64,000 nucleotides of DNA, taken from Methylobacter marinus A45. Its GTDB lineage: Bacteria; Pseudomonadota; Gammaproteobacteria; Methylococcales; Methylomonadaceae. The notes under the pieces are model-generated. The model did not search any database and was not told the DNA's origin. It saw nothing but the letters and a program-made list of their open reading frames with translations. Below are positions 1 to 8,445 of this stretch, piece by piece. The stretch spans positions 2,243,047-2,307,046 of the forward strand of contig NZ_KB912877.1 of NCBI RefSeq assembly GCF_000383855.1, written 5' to 3'. Made by a program: the position numbers and the translations under genes. Position 1 is the first letter of the stretch. Each line of letters begins with the position of its first letter.

Positions 1-4
1 TAAT

Positions 5-130
5 GGGCATGGAATAAATCAGAGAATTGTAGGTGCGAATTCACAAGTACCCATAGGGCATAAATAAATCCGCACCTATGCCGGAAATTCATCCGCGCAT
101 TTGAGGAAGTTATGTTATGCGCGTTCCTAA
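5..130 (+). repeat. MITE-like intergenic repeat, subfamily A copy 1
   Basis: An intergenic element closely matching copies at 52974-53087 and, inverted, 61261-61361. Shared blocks are GGCATGGAATAAATCA at the left end, the REP-like half TAGGTGCGAATTCA, its partner CCGCACCTA, then CCGGAAATTCATCCGCGCAT, TGAGGAAGTTAT and the right end ATGCGCGTTCCTAA. CGCGCAT and ATGCGCG can pair across a 16-nt loop. The middle carries about 27 bp absent from the inverted copy. No coding sequence is visible. I infer a non-autonomous mobile element. Confidence 0.8.
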
Positions 131-183
131 CAATTCTACGGTATCCTGGCTAAGCGATTGCATTAACCAAAGTTGAACGTTTC

Positions 184-206
184 GGGCGGGGCAGCATGCC
201 CCGTCC
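184..206. terminator. Hairpin downstream of purC
   Basis: GGGCGGGGCA (184-193) pairs with TGCCCCGTCC (197-206) over a GCA loop, with one G-T pair. It lies 18 bp beyond the purC stop. There is no strong T tract on the purC strand, so termination is only probable. Confidence 0.45.
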
Positions 207-224
207 GGCTAGTTTTTGTGATGC

Positions 225-1118
225 CTAGCCTTGCGTCAGCCGGGCTTCCGCTTCGCGGTATTTGGCCGCGCAGAATTCGGCCACTTCGGCGGGCAGGGAC
301 GGGCCGGGCGCGGTTTTGTCCCAGTCCAGCGTCTCCAGGTAATCGCGCACGTATTGCTTGTCGAAGCTGGGCGGGCTGATGCCGACCTGATATTCATCGG
401 CCGGCCAGAAGCGTGATGAATCCGGCGTCAGGGCTTCATCGATCAAGTGCAGGACGCCGTTATCGTCGAGGCCGAACTCGAATTTGGTGTCGGCGATAAT
501 GATGCCGCGTTCCTTGGCGTAGGCGGCCGCTTCCGTGTACAGGCGCAGGCTGGCGTCGCGCACCTGCTCGGCCAGGTCCTGGCCCATCAGCTCCACGGTT
601 TTTTCAAAGGCGATGTTCTCGTCGTGCTCATGGACGCCGGCTTTGGTCGACGGTGTGTAAATGGCTTCCGGCAGTTGCTGGGCCTGCTGCAAGCCTTCCG
701 GTAAGCGGATACCGCAGACCGCGCCGGTTTTCTGGTAATCCTTCCAGCCGGAGCCGATCAGGTAGCCGCGCACGATGGCTTCGACCGGCAGCGGCCGCAT
801 TTTTTTGACGACCACCGCGCGGCCCTCGACTTGTGCCCGCTCGGCCGGGTCGGAAATGATCTGTTCCAGCGGGATGTCGGCCAGATGATTCGGCAGGATA
901 TGGCTGAGTTTTGCAAACCAGAAATTGGAAACGCGCGTTAAAACGCGGCCCTTGCCGGGAATCGGGTCGGGCAGGATCACATCGAATGCGGATAGCCGGT
1001 CTGTCGTCACGATCAGCATGTGCTTGTCATCAATGTCGTAAATATCGCGGACCTTGCCGCGCGCGCGTAGTCTTAAAGAAGACAGTGATGATTCGTAAAG
1101 AGCTGCCGGAGCATTCAT
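225..1118 (-). CDS. purC: Phosphoribosylaminoimidazole-succinocarboxamide synthase
   Basis: SAICAR synthase of cytosolic purine biosynthesis, which joins CAIR and aspartate with ATP. At 297 aa it is the longer form of the family (E. coli PurC is near 237 aa). The N-terminus carries the ATP-binding GKVRDIYDI segment and [23 protein letters not shown] and the acidic SPDSSRFW-type segment (here TPDSSRFWP) are the family signatures. The Met start leads straight into the conserved N-terminal block. The gene stands alone between a repeat element and the divergent djlA. Confidence 0.97.
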   Translation of the reverse strand: MNAPAALYESSLSSLRLRARGKVRDIYDIDDKHMLIVTTDRLSAFDVILPDPIPGKGRVLTRVSNFWFAKLSHILPNHLADIPLEQIISDPAERAQVEGRAVVVKKMRPLPVEAIVRGYLIGSGWKDYQKTGAVCGIRLPEGLQQAQQLPEAIYTPSTKAGVHEHDENIAFEKTVELMGQDLAEQVRDASLRLYTEAAAYAKERGIIIADTKFEFGLDDNGVLHLIDEALTPDSSRFWPADEYQVGISPPSFDKQYVRDYLETLDWDKTAPGPSLPAEVAEFCAAKYREAEARLTQG

Positions 1119-1192
1119 AAGACCTCGCTAAACGTTCAAAATAGAAATGTGATAATTTTATCATTGTTTTCTATTAAGCAGGATTGATATCA

Positions 1193-2002
1193 ATGAGCTG
1201 GTTAGGCAAATTTCTGGGCGGTGCGTTCGGATTCCTGTTCGGCGGGCCCCTAGGGGCGATCCTCGGGGCTTCCGTCGGTCATCAGTTTGACGAAGGCATT
1301 GCGGCCGGTATCGAGGGCAACGGTTCATTCAGCCCCGGTGAGCAGCAACGCGCGCAGATGGCGTTTTTTACCGCGACTTTTTCGGTCATGGGGCATATCG
1401 CCAAGGCGGACGGCCGCGTCACGCCGGAAGAAATCGCTCTGGCCAACCGGATCATGGATCAAATGGCGATTTCAGGCGCCATGCGCACGACTGCGATCAA
1501 TCTGTTCCGGCAGGGCAAACAGGCCGATTTCCCGCTTGATGAGGTGCTGGCGCAGTTTCGCCGGGAATGCCATTGGCGCATCGACCTGATACGCATGTTT
1601 GTCGAAATCCAGTTGCAGGCGGCTTTTGCGGATGGCCGGCTCAATGACAGCGAAGAGCGGGTGCTTCTGCATATCTGCGGGCAGCTGCGGGTTTCGCGTT
1701 TTGACTATGAGCGGCTGAAAATCCAGTTGCGGGCTCAGTATCGGTTTTTCGGCCAGGGCCGGCAGTATCAAAAGACCAGGCGGCATTCCAGCCTGCAGGA
1801 TGCTTATGAAGTGCTGGGCCTGACGCCCGCGGCCAGCGATGCCGAAGTGAAAAGAGCCTATCGGCGCCTGATCAGCCAGCATCATCCGGACAAACTGGTG
1901 GCCAAGGGACTGCCGGAAGAAATGATGACTCTCGCCAAGGAAAAAACCCAACGGATCAGAAAGGCTTACGAGACGATTCAGAAAGCAGGCGGAAAGCGTT
2001 GA
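1193..2002 (+). CDS. djlA: DjlA-type membrane-anchored DnaJ co-chaperone
   Basis: Co-chaperone that stimulates DnaK from the inner membrane. A Gly-rich hydrophobic N-terminal anchor (about residues 5-30) is followed by a TerB-like helical domain (AKADGRVTPEEI and FADGRLNDSEE acidic loops) and a C-terminal J domain with the HPD motif in QHHPDK. Length, 269 aa, is like E. coli DjlA (271). I chose the ATG at 1193 over the TTG at 1184 because AGGA at 1180-1183 has proper spacing only to the ATG. It is divergent from purC and convergent with pilU, with a strong hairpin between. Confidence 0.93.
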   Translation: MSWLGKFLGGAFGFLFGGPLGAILGASVGHQFDEGIAAGIEGNGSFSPGEQQRAQMAFFTATFSVMGHIAKADGRVTPEEIALANRIMDQMAISGAMRTTAINLFRQGKQADFPLDEVLAQFRRECHWRIDLIRMFVEIQLQAAFADGRLNDSEERVLLHICGQLRVSRFDYERLKIQLRAQYRFFGQGRQYQKTRRHSSLQDAYEVLGLTPAASDAEVKRAYRRLISQHHPDKLVAKGLPEEMMTLAKEKTQRIRKAYETIQKAGGKR

Positions 2003-2008
2003 AAATAC

Positions 2009-2037
2009 GCCAGGGAACGGTCGGGCCGTTCCCTGGC
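2009..2037. terminator. Convergent-gene hairpin between djlA and pilU
   Basis: A perfect 12-bp stem, GCCAGGGAACGG with CCGTTCCCTGGC, closes over the loop TCGGG. A-rich DNA on the left (GAAAATAC) gives a short T tract after the stem on the minus strand. It lies 13 bp past the pilU stop and 6 bp past the djlA stop, so it probably serves both genes. Confidence 0.7.
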
Positions 2038-2050
2038 AAAAAACACCGGC

Positions 2051-3184
2051 TTAAAAAACGGTGCCCTTGTCATCGTCGGTTTCTGTCAATACCATGCCGT
2101 CGCTGTCGAAAGTGCCGGCATTATCCGCGCCCAGCTTGATCATCAGGCGGACTTCATTTCTGGAGTCGGCCGAGTTGAGCGCGTCTTCGTAGCTGATCTT
2201 GCCGGCGACATACAGGTCATACAGGGCCTGGTCAAAGGTCTGCATGCCTTGCTCGCGTGAGCTTTTCATCAGCTCCTTGAGCTTGTTGATCTCGCCTTTG
2301 CGGATGTAATCCTTGGCCAGCGGCGTGTTGATCAGGACCTCGACGGCCGGATAGCGGCCCTTGCCGTCCGCGAGCTTGATCAATTGCTGGGCCACAATGC
2401 CGCGCAGGTTCAGCGACAAGTCCATGAACAGCTGGTCGTGCATCTCTTCAGGAAAGAAATGCAGAATCCGGTCCAGCGCCTGGTTGGCATTGTTGGCGTG
2501 CAGCGTCGACAGGCATAAATGCCCGGTTTCGGCGAAGGTGATCGCATTCTGCATGGTTTCGCGCGTTCTGATCTCGCCGATCAGGATGACATCGGGCGCT
2601 TGGCGCAGGGTGTTTTTCAGCGCCACTTCATACGATTCGGTATCGACGCCGACTTCGCGTTGCGTGACGATGCAACCCAGGTGCGGATGCTCGAACTCCA
2701 TCGGGTCTTCGATGGTGATGATGTGGCCGCTGCTGTTTTGGTTGCGGTATTTGATCAAGGCCGCCAGCGAGGTGGATTTGCCGGTGCCGGTCGCGCCGAC
2801 GAAAATCACCAGGCCGCGTTTTTCCATGATCAGGTCTTTCAATACGGGCGGCAAGTGCAGGCTATCGGCGTCCGGGATTTCATTCTCAATGCGCCGCAGC
2901 ACCATGCCGGCCGCATCGCGCTGCGTGAAGGCGCTGACCCTGAACCGGGCCAGTCCTGGTACGCTGATGGCAAACTGACATTCCTTGGTATTTTCAAACT
3001 CATCCCTTTGTTTCTGATTCATGATGCTGAGCACGATTTTCATTGCCAGCTCTTCCGTCAATGGCGATTTGGAGACCTCCACCAGCGAGCCGTCGACTTT
3101 CATGGTCGGCGCGCGGCCTGCCGTGATAAACAAATCGGATGCTTTTTTCTGCACCATCAGTGCAAGTAAGGCTTTAAAATCCAT
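2051..3184 (-). CDS. pilU: PilU type IV pilus retraction ATPase
   Basis: Accessory hexameric ATPase that works with PilT in pilus retraction and twitching. The N-terminal PAS-like part is followed by the RecA-like core with Walker A GATGTGKS at residues 130-137, the Asp box, Walker B (DVILIGEIR) and a His box near TGHLCLSTLHA. The acidic C-terminal tail (DETDDDKGTVF-like) extends past the PilT length and fits PilU (377 aa against 345). It lies 9 bp downstream of pilT, so the two are co-transcribed. Confidence 0.95.
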   Translation of the reverse strand: MDFKALLALMVQKKASDLFITAGRAPTMKVDGSLVEVSKSPLTEELAMKIVLSIMNQKQRDEFENTKECQFAISVPGLARFRVSAFTQRDAAGMVLRRIENEIPDADSLHLPPVLKDLIMEKRGLVIFVGATGTGKSTSLAALIKYRNQNSSGHIITIEDPMEFEHPHLGCIVTQREVGVDTESYEVALKNTLRQAPDVILIGEIRTRETMQNAITFAETGHLCLSTLHANNANQALDRILHFFPEEMHDQLFMDLSLNLRGIVAQQLIKLADGKGRYPAVEVLINTPLAKDYIRKGEINKLKELMKSSREQGMQTFDQALYDLYVAGKISYEDALNSADSRNEVRLMIKLGADNAGTFDSDGMVLTETDDDKGTVF

Positions 3185-3193
3185 GCTGACCTC

Positions 3194-4231
3194 TTAGCGG
3201 AACATATCTTTATTGACGGCTTTCACCATCGCGGTCTTGGCCGCGATCAAGCCTTTATCGACCATCTCTTTCAGGTTCTGGTCAAGCGTCTGCATGCCGT
3301 CTTTCCGGCCCGTCTGTATGGCCGAATACATTTGCGCGACCTTGGCTTCACGGATCAGGTTTCGGATCGCGGGCGTGCCGACCATGATTTCATGCGCGGC
3401 AACACGGCCGCCGCCGATTTTCTTGAGCAGGGTTTGCGAGATAACCGCCTGCAGCGATTCGGACAGCATCGAGCGGATCATGTCTTTCTCGGCAGCCGGG
3501 AACACGTCGATGATACGGTCGATGGTTTTGGCGGCAGAGGTAGTGTGCAGGGTGCCGAATACCAGGTGACCGGTTTCGGCCGCGGTCAGCGCCAGCCGGA
3601 TCGTTTCCAGGTCCCGCATCTCGCCGACCAGAATAATATCGGGATCTTCACGCAAGGCCGAGCGCAATGCTTCGTTGAAGCCGTGCGTATCGCGGTGCAC
3701 CTCACGCTGGTTGATCAGGCATTTCTGACTTTCGTGCACGAATTCGATCGGGTCTTCAACGGTCAGGATATGGGCATAGTCATTACAGTTGATATGATTG
3801 ATCATGGCCGCCAGCGTCGTCGATTTGCCCGAGCCGGTAGGCCCCGTCACCAAAACCAGGCCGCGCGGTTTGCGCGTCACTTCCTCAAAGAACTTGGGTG
3901 CCTTCAAGTCCTCCAGGCTCAAGACCTTGGACGGAATGGTTCTGAACACGCCGGCCGCGCCGCGTTCCTGATTGAACGCGTTGACACGAAACCGGGCAAT
4001 GCCGGGCAGGTCAAAAGAGAAATCGGTTTCCAGGAATTCTTCATAATCGCGGCGCTGCTTGTCGTTCATGATGTCATAAATCAGCGCATGCACCTCTTTA
4101 TGCTCCAGGGCCGGAATGTTGATGCGGCGGATATCGCCATCGACCCGTATCATGGGCGGCAGTCCGGCCGACAGATGTAAATCCGATGCATTGTTTTTAA
4201 CTGAAAAGGCCAATAACTCGGCAATATCCAT
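3194..4231 (-). CDS. pilT: PilT twitching motility ATPase
   Basis: Cytoplasmic hexameric motor that depolymerises type IV pili. Walker A GPTGSGKS is at residues 130-137, Walker B is DPDIILVGEMRD, and the family signature AIRNLIREAK lies near residue 290. The 345-aa length is normal. First gene of a pilT-pilU pair and divergent from the yggS-like gene, the arrangement seen in many gammaproteobacteria. No pilin or other pilus assembly genes are in the window. Confidence 0.97.
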   Translation of the reverse strand: MDIAELLAFSVKNNASDLHLSAGLPPMIRVDGDIRRINIPALEHKEVHALIYDIMNDKQRRDYEEFLETDFSFDLPGIARFRVNAFNQERGAAGVFRTIPSKVLSLEDLKAPKFFEEVTRKPRGLVLVTGPTGSGKSTTLAAMINHINCNDYAHILTVEDPIEFVHESQKCLINQREVHRDTHGFNEALRSALREDPDIILVGEMRDLETIRLALTAAETGHLVFGTLHTTSAAKTIDRIIDVFPAAEKDMIRSMLSESLQAVISQTLLKKIGGGRVAAHEIMVGTPAIRNLIREAKVAQMYSAIQTGRKDGMQTLDQNLKEMVDKGLIAAKTAMVKAVNKDMFR

Positions 4232-4346
4232 AATGTCCTCTTGAGGCGTTTAAATAAAAATCATCTCTATACCATAGTTCAAGTCTTTGCTTTTTTAAAG
4301 CCGTGTTGTTTAATAACCCGTAAAGCATTTTTAAATACCACGGATC

Positions 4347-5024
4347 ATGATTGCCGAGCGACTCAAACAGATACAGACACGGATCAGCCAGGCCGAGCAC
4401 GCCCATCACCGCATACCCGGATCGGTTTTATTGCTGGCGGTCAGTAAAACCAAGCCGGCGGATGACATTGCCGCCGCTTATCAAGCCGGGCAGCGTCATT
4501 TCGGCGAAAGTTATCTGCAGGAAGCGTTGAGGAAACAACAGGAACTGGGGGCTTTTGACATTACCTGGCATTTCATCGGCCCCATCCAGTCCAATAAAAC
4601 CAAGCCTATCGCCGCGCATTTCGATTGGGTTCACAGTGTCGATAAGTTGAAAATCGCGCAACGATTAAACGAACAGCGTCCGGCGCGACTGCCGCCGCTC
4701 AATATCTGTCTGCAGGTGAATATCAGCGGTGAGGCCAGCAAGTCCGGCATCACCCTGGCCGAACTGCCGGAGATGTGCGGGCAGGTCGCGCGATTGCCGC
4801 GTTTGAGGCTGCGCGGGGTCATGGCCATTCCCGCGCCCGAGGAGGATTTCGAGCGGCAGCGCGAGCCTTACAAGGCGCTTTATCAGGCTGTGGCGGCACT
4901 TAACAGGCCGGAGTTGGATACGTTTTCATTCGGCATGACCGGCGATCTGGAGGCCGCGATTGCGGAAGGGGCTACGATCGTCAGGATCGGTACGGCATTG
5001 TTCGGCGCACGGGATTATGCCTAG
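4347..5024 (+). CDS. yggS: YggS/PLPBP family pyridoxal phosphate homeostasis protein
   Basis: A PLP-binding protein with an alanine-racemase-like barrel but no known catalysis. It keeps free PLP and amino acid pools balanced. The PLP lysine is in VSKTKP (about residue 34), followed by FGESYLQEA, WHFIGPIQSNK and the phosphate-binding FSFGMTGDLEAAI segment. Length 225 aa is typical. It is divergent from pilT across 115 bp, a conserved neighbourhood in proteobacteria, though no proline biosynthesis or YggT gene follows here. Confidence 0.94.
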   Translation: MIAERLKQIQTRISQAEHAHHRIPGSVLLLAVSKTKPADDIAAAYQAGQRHFGESYLQEALRKQQELGAFDITWHFIGPIQSNKTKPIAAHFDWVHSVDKLKIAQRLNEQRPARLPPLNICLQVNISGEASKSGITLAELPEMCGQVARLPRLRLRGVMAIPAPEEDFERQREPYKALYQAVAALNRPELDTFSFGMTGDLEAAIAEGATIVRIGTALFGARDYA

Positions 5025-5054
5025 TGCTAATCCAACCCATGGCCATCAAAGGGC

Positions 5055-5717
5055 TCAGATAAAATAACCGTCCAGCAACGCCATGACTTCTTCGCACTCG
5101 ATGATCGTTTTCGGGCTGGCCAGAATATAATCCGCCAGAACAGTGATGGCCCGCCAGTTCGAGGCATCGTTGATAAATGCGAAAGCCTCCATGAAAAGTC
5201 CGCCGATTTTGTTTTCGCGCTGTTCCCGGCCCGCGATAAAGCATTCAAGATACTCGCCGGCCAGATCCAGGTCCGAAGTGCCGCCGTAATAGCGCAGCGC
5301 ATTCAGGTTAACTAAACGGGCATTAATCACTTCATCATCGCGCCAGGCGATGTATCGGGCTTCAGCCAGCGGCCCTACGAGCAGATTGACAATATCGGCT
5401 TCAAAAGCCTGTTGATAGGCTTGTTTTTGCTCCGGGGAAAAATCATGTGTCGCCTCTTCAATTGTTGAAGGCAAGGTATGTATCAGGCGGCCGCCTTCCA
5501 CCTTGGCCGTGCCACAGGCCTGGAATGCTGATAAATACCGGGGGGAATCAGTGGCCAGTTTTTTAACGACAATCTGAAAGAACACCGGCGGCAGCAATTT
5601 TTGCCGGTTGCCCAGATAAATCGCCACGGCATGGCCTGCTTCATGGATGGCGGTTTGCCGGATCAGCTCCTGATAGTTGACCTGGTTGGCCGCATGAGAG
5701 GGTTCGCTACGTTTCAT
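5055..5717 (-). CDS. Stand-alone M41 (FtsH protease)-like putative metallopeptidase
   Basis: Not a characterised gene. The sequence shows a zinc-protease HEAGH motif at residues 25-29, a VGPLAEAR segment (about 114-121) resembling FtsH's GGRAAEE, and GGTSDLDLA (145-153) resembling the FtsH segment that provides the third, aspartate, zinc ligand. The AAA+ module and membrane anchors of FtsH are absent from these 220 residues. I infer a soluble zinc peptidase or a degenerate one. It stands alone on the minus strand, convergent with the yggS-like gene. Its substrate cannot be told. Confidence 0.7.
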   Translation of the reverse strand: MKRSEPSHAANQVNYQELIRQTAIHEAGHAVAIYLGNRQKLLPPVFFQIVVKKLATDSPRYLSAFQACGTAKVEGGRLIHTLPSTIEEATHDFSPEQKQAYQQAFEADIVNLLVGPLAEARYIAWRDDEVINARLVNLNALRYYGGTSDLDLAGEYLECFIAGREQRENKIGGLFMEAFAFINDASNWRAITVLADYILASPKTIIECEEVMALLDGYFI

Positions 5718-5829
5718 TAATAACCTCCATTTTTTTAAAAGAAATGCGGGCGATCCCGGCTGCCCGCATTAGCGTGAGGTAAGGATTAATAACTCTGTTG
5801 TTGAGTACAGATATAAAGTGGGACAAAGT

Positions 5830-5946
5830 CTAGCGGCTTAATACGGCGCTGTCGTGTGTCATATTGCCGCGCGACAATATGCCGCTCTGTTTGGCATGGA
5901 GAATGCTGGATATATCTGTTTTGCCTGATTTAAACCCGCTGATCAT
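5830..5946 (-). CDS. Possible 38-aa small ORF
   Basis: A minus-strand ATG frame encoding a 38-residue polar peptide beginning MISGFKSGKTDISS and ending HDSAVLSR. It sits 112 bp upstream of the M41-like gene in the same direction. There is no clear ribosome-binding site and I do not recognise the peptide. It is listed because the region is otherwise empty; it may be chance. Confidence 0.2.
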   Translation of the reverse strand: MISGFKSGKTDISSILHAKQSGILSRGNMTHDSAVLSR

Positions 5947-6068
5947 CAGGGTTTGCGCCGATTACTCTGGCGCATTCGGATTTTTTTTGTGGCATATCAC
6001 CTAATTCGAATAAGGCATATCACACGCTTTTCCGCTGAGACCGGTAAAAGATACCGTTTGACAAGTCA

Positions 6069-6084
6069 AGACAACCGGTCGTAT
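6069..6084. promoter_or_regulatory. Probable TetR operator, site 1 (autoregulatory)
   Basis: AGACAACCGGTCGTAT is an imperfect palindrome ending 10 bp before the regulator's ATG. It matches site 2 at 6713-6728 in 12 of 16 positions, giving a symmetric consensus AGACRACCRGTCRTNT. Two such sites, each just ahead of a gene start in one cluster, fit binding by the encoded TetR protein. Confidence 0.65.
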
Positions 6085-6094
6085 TATTTTCGCC

Positions 6095-6691
6095 ATGGCA
6101 AAAATCACCCAAAAACAGATCAATCGGGAAAATCTGCTCAGTCAGGGCGTCACGCTGTTGATGGAGCAAGGCTACCATGGCACCGGCCTGAAGGAAATCC
6201 TTGATGCCGTGCAAATCCCCAAGGGCTCTTTCTACAATTATTTCGGCAGCAAGGAAGCATTCGGCGCGGCCGTCATCCAACACTACATCAACCCGTTTAT
6301 CGAGCAATTAAGCGGCCATCTGCGGAATCCGGACATGGACGCCTTGACCGCGTTGCGACGCTATTTTGCTGAATTGATCAGCGAACTGGAACAAGCGGAC
6401 TTCAAGGGCGGCTGCCTGCTCGGCAACCTGATGGGGGAGATCGGCGATACCAGCGAAATCTGCCGGGCCTCGCTGCAAAGCGCCGTCGGCCGGTACCGGG
6501 ATTTATTACAGACAGGATTGGAACAAGCGCAACGGCAAGGCACGGTCAGAACCGATAAATCGGCCGCCGACATGGCCGATTTGCTGGTCAATGCCTGGCA
6601 GGGCGCTTTGTTAAGGATGAAGATAGAAAAGTCTTCGGCGCCGCTGAAGCAATGTTGTCAGGAATTGTTGGAGGATTTTTTCAAGGCCTGA
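6095..6691 (+). CDS. TetR/AcrR family transcriptional regulator
   Basis: A dimeric DNA-binding repressor of 198 aa. The N-terminal helix-turn-helix spans about residues 10-57 (GYHGTGLKEIL, then IPKGSFYNYFGSKEAF). The ligand domain has GGCLLGNLMGE, which resembles the NemR/AcuR-type subgroup that senses electrophiles or short acids. The cysteine there (about residue 105) is a candidate sensor, by analogy only. It precedes the DUF4242-mtoX-SCO/MauG genes, and matching palindromes lie upstream of it and of the next gene, so I infer that it represses both itself and the methanethiol oxidase genes. Confidence 0.9.
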   Translation: MAKITQKQINRENLLSQGVTLLMEQGYHGTGLKEILDAVQIPKGSFYNYFGSKEAFGAAVIQHYINPFIEQLSGHLRNPDMDALTALRRYFAELISELEQADFKGGCLLGNLMGEIGDTSEICRASLQSAVGRYRDLLQTGLEQAQRQGTVRTDKSAADMADLLVNAWQGALLRMKIEKSSAPLKQCCQELLEDFFKA

Positions 6692-6712
6692 TTTTTTTTG
6701 TCACCAAAATAG

Positions 6713-6728
6713 AGACGACCAGTCATCT
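6713..6728. promoter_or_regulatory. Probable TetR operator, site 2 (mtoX cluster)
   Basis: AGACGACCAGTCATCT is the second copy of the palindrome at 6069-6084. It lies 27 bp before the DUF4242 ATG, ahead of AGGAGA at 6743-6748, so bound repressor would cover the likely promoter or transcription start of the DUF4242-mtoX transcript. Confidence 0.65.
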
Positions 6729-6755
6729 ATTTATTAATCCAATAGGAGAAGTTGT

Positions 6756-7034
6756 ATGCCCAAATACATTATCGAACGGGAGATACCCGGTGCCGGCGCG
6801 TTAAGTCCCCAGGAACTGCAAGGCATCTCGCAAAAATCGTGCGGCATTTTGCGAGACATGGGCCCCCAGATACAGTGGCTTGAGAGCTATGTGACCGACG
6901 ATAAAGTGTATTGCGTCTATATCGCGCCCGATGAAGCGACGCTCAGAACCCATGCCGAAAAAGGCGGATTCCCGGCCAACCGGATTTCCCAGGTTAAAAC
7001 CGTGATCGACCCAACCACGGCCGAAAACGAATAG
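6756..7034 (+). CDS. DUF4242 (SCO4226-like) small protein
   Basis: A 92-aa ferredoxin-like-fold protein of the DUF4242 type. Family features are the N-terminal MPKYIIEREIPG strand, SYVTDDKVYCVYIAPDEA and the closing AEKGGFPANRISQVK. A Streptomyces member (SCO4226) has been described as binding nickel; whether this one binds metal is unknown. A good AGGAG ribosome-binding site precedes the ATG. It ends 8 bp before mtoX and shares its transcript, suggesting a role in methanethiol oxidase function, metal handling or sulfide/formaldehyde defence. Confidence 0.8.
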   Translation: MPKYIIEREIPGAGALSPQELQGISQKSCGILRDMGPQIQWLESYVTDDKVYCVYIAPDEATLRTHAEKGGFPANRISQVKTVIDPTTAENE

Positions 7035-7042
7035 GAGTAATT

Positions 7043-8386
7043 ATGAAATCGAACAAACAGCGGCTGAACCGCTTCATGACGGCGTGCGCCTTTACCGCAT
7101 CCACGCTCGGTTTGGCCGGCATCACCGCCGCGCAGGCCGACGAGACCTGCCAATCGCCTTACATGGTCAAGATTACCGGCCAGGAGGATGTGGTTTATGT
7201 CTGGACCTTAGGTATGGAAGGCGTGGGCGATGAGCAGGACAAGATGGTGACCGTCGATGTCAATCCCAAGTCGAAGACTTACGGCAAGGTCATCCACAGC
7301 GTTTCCGTGGGCGGCCGCAATGAGGCGCATCATTCCGACTTTACCGACGACCGCCGCTATTTATGGGCCGGCACGCTCGATACCAATAAGATTTTTGTCT
7401 TTGACGTGCACAGCGATCCGGCCAAGCCCAAACTGGTCAAGACCATTACCGATTTTGTCGCCAAAAGCGGCGGCGTGGTGGGACCGCATTCGACCTATGC
7501 GTTGCCGGGCCGCATGATCATCACGGGCCTTTCCAATAATAAAGACCACGGTGGCCGCACGGCGCTGGTTGAATACACCAATGAAGGCGATTATGTCGCG
7601 ACCTATTGGCTGCCGACCGACAGCAATCTGCAGGGCGCCATCAAAACCGGCAAATACGCCGACGGCTACAACTATGATGTACGCGTGCTGCCTCGGCGCA
7701 ATCTGATGTTGACGTCATCGTTTACGGGCTGGTCGAATTACATGATGGATTTCGGCAAAATGCTCGGCGACAAGGAAGCGATGAAACGCTTCGGCAACAC
7801 GATGGTGCAATGGGACCTGCACGCGCGGCAGCCGAAAAAAGTCTTTGACGTGCCGGGCGCGCCGCTGGAAATTCGCTGTGCCTGGGAGCCGACTCACAAT
7901 TACTGCTTCAGCACCACCGCGCTGACCTCGAAGATCTGGCTGGTTTACGAAGACAAGGGCGGCGAATGGCAGGCCAAGGAAGTCGCTGACATCGGCGATC
8001 CGTCGAAAATCCCGTTGCCGGTCGATATCTCCATTTCCAGCGACGACAAAAGGCTCTGGGTCAATACCTTCATGGACGGCAAGACCCGCCTGTTCGATAT
8101 CAGCGATCCGTTCAAGCCGAAACAGGTGTATGAGCAGAAAATCGGTTCCCAGGTCAACATGGTATCCTCGAGCTGGGACGGCAAACGCCTTTATTACACG
8201 TCCTCGCTGTTGGCCAACTGGGACAAAAAAGGCGCTGAAAACGAGCAGTTCTTCAAAGCCTATCACTGGGACGGCAAACAGCTGAAAGAACAATTCGCAA
8301 TCGATTTCATCAAGGAAAAACTGGGCCGGGCCCATCAGATGAAGTTCGGCGCCTACTCGCTTTATAAAACCGCATCAAGCCAGTGA
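7043..8386 (+). CDS. mtoX: SBP56-type methanethiol oxidase, periplasmic
   Basis: Member of the selenium-binding protein 56 family, whose bacterial secreted form is the copper-dependent methanethiol oxidase (methanethiol + O2 to formaldehyde, H2S and H2O2). At 447 aa it starts with a Sec signal peptide (hydrophobic stretch about 12-29, AQA before residue 33), consistent with the periplasm. Family landmarks include HHSDFTDDRRYLWAG, GPHSTYALPGRM, and the final HQMKFGAYSLYK. A downstream gene combines SCO1 and MauG domains, the maturation proteins found beside characterised mtoX genes. This context supports methanethiol oxidase over eukaryotic-type selenium binding. Confidence 0.88.
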   Translation: MKSNKQRLNRFMTACAFTASTLGLAGITAAQADETCQSPYMVKITGQEDVVYVWTLGMEGVGDEQDKMVTVDVNPKSKTYGKVIHSVSVGGRNEAHHSDFTDDRRYLWAGTLDTNKIFVFDVHSDPAKPKLVKTITDFVAKSGGVVGPHSTYALPGRMIITGLSNNKDHGGRTALVEYTNEGDYVATYWLPTDSNLQGAIKTGKYADGYNYDVRVLPRRNLMLTSSFTGWSNYMMDFGKMLGDKEAMKRFGNTMVQWDLHARQPKKVFDVPGAPLEIRCAWEPTHNYCFSTTALTSKIWLVYEDKGGEWQAKEVADIGDPSKIPLPVDISISSDDKRLWVNTFMDGKTRLFDISDPFKPKQVYEQKIGSQVNMVSSSWDGKRLYYTSSLLANWDKKGAENEQFFKAYHWDGKQLKEQFAIDFIKEKLGRAHQMKFGAYSLYKTASSQ

Positions 8387-8397
8387 TCAATACCAGG

Positions 8398-8421
8398 GGG
8401 CGGCCGACCGGCCGCCCTTTT
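8398..8421 (+). terminator. Intra-operon terminator or attenuator after mtoX
   Basis: GGGCGGCC (8398-8405) pairs with GGCCGCCC (8410-8417) over GACC and is followed by TTTTC. It lies between mtoX and the SCO-MauG gene, so it likely lowers readthrough and yields more enzyme than maturation factor. Confidence 0.75.
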
Positions 8422-8445
8422 CAGTTTTCTGACCGGAAGTGACTC

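Larger units (their letters stand above)
5718..6094. other. 377-bp intergenic region upstream of the TetR regulator
   Basis: No convincing gene. It holds the inverted repeat CATATTG/CAATATG around 5859-5882, a run of eight T at 5981-5988 behind a weak GCGCC/GGCGC stem, two direct copies of GGCATATCAC at 5991-6000 and 6014-6023, and the TetR operator at 6069-6084. A minus-strand 38-codon frame is listed separately at low confidence. The DNA is more AT-rich than its surroundings. Confidence 0.6.

Noticed and set aside
3332-4180. Plus-strand frame opposite pilT
   Set aside because: Antisense shadow of a clearly conserved ATPase gene.
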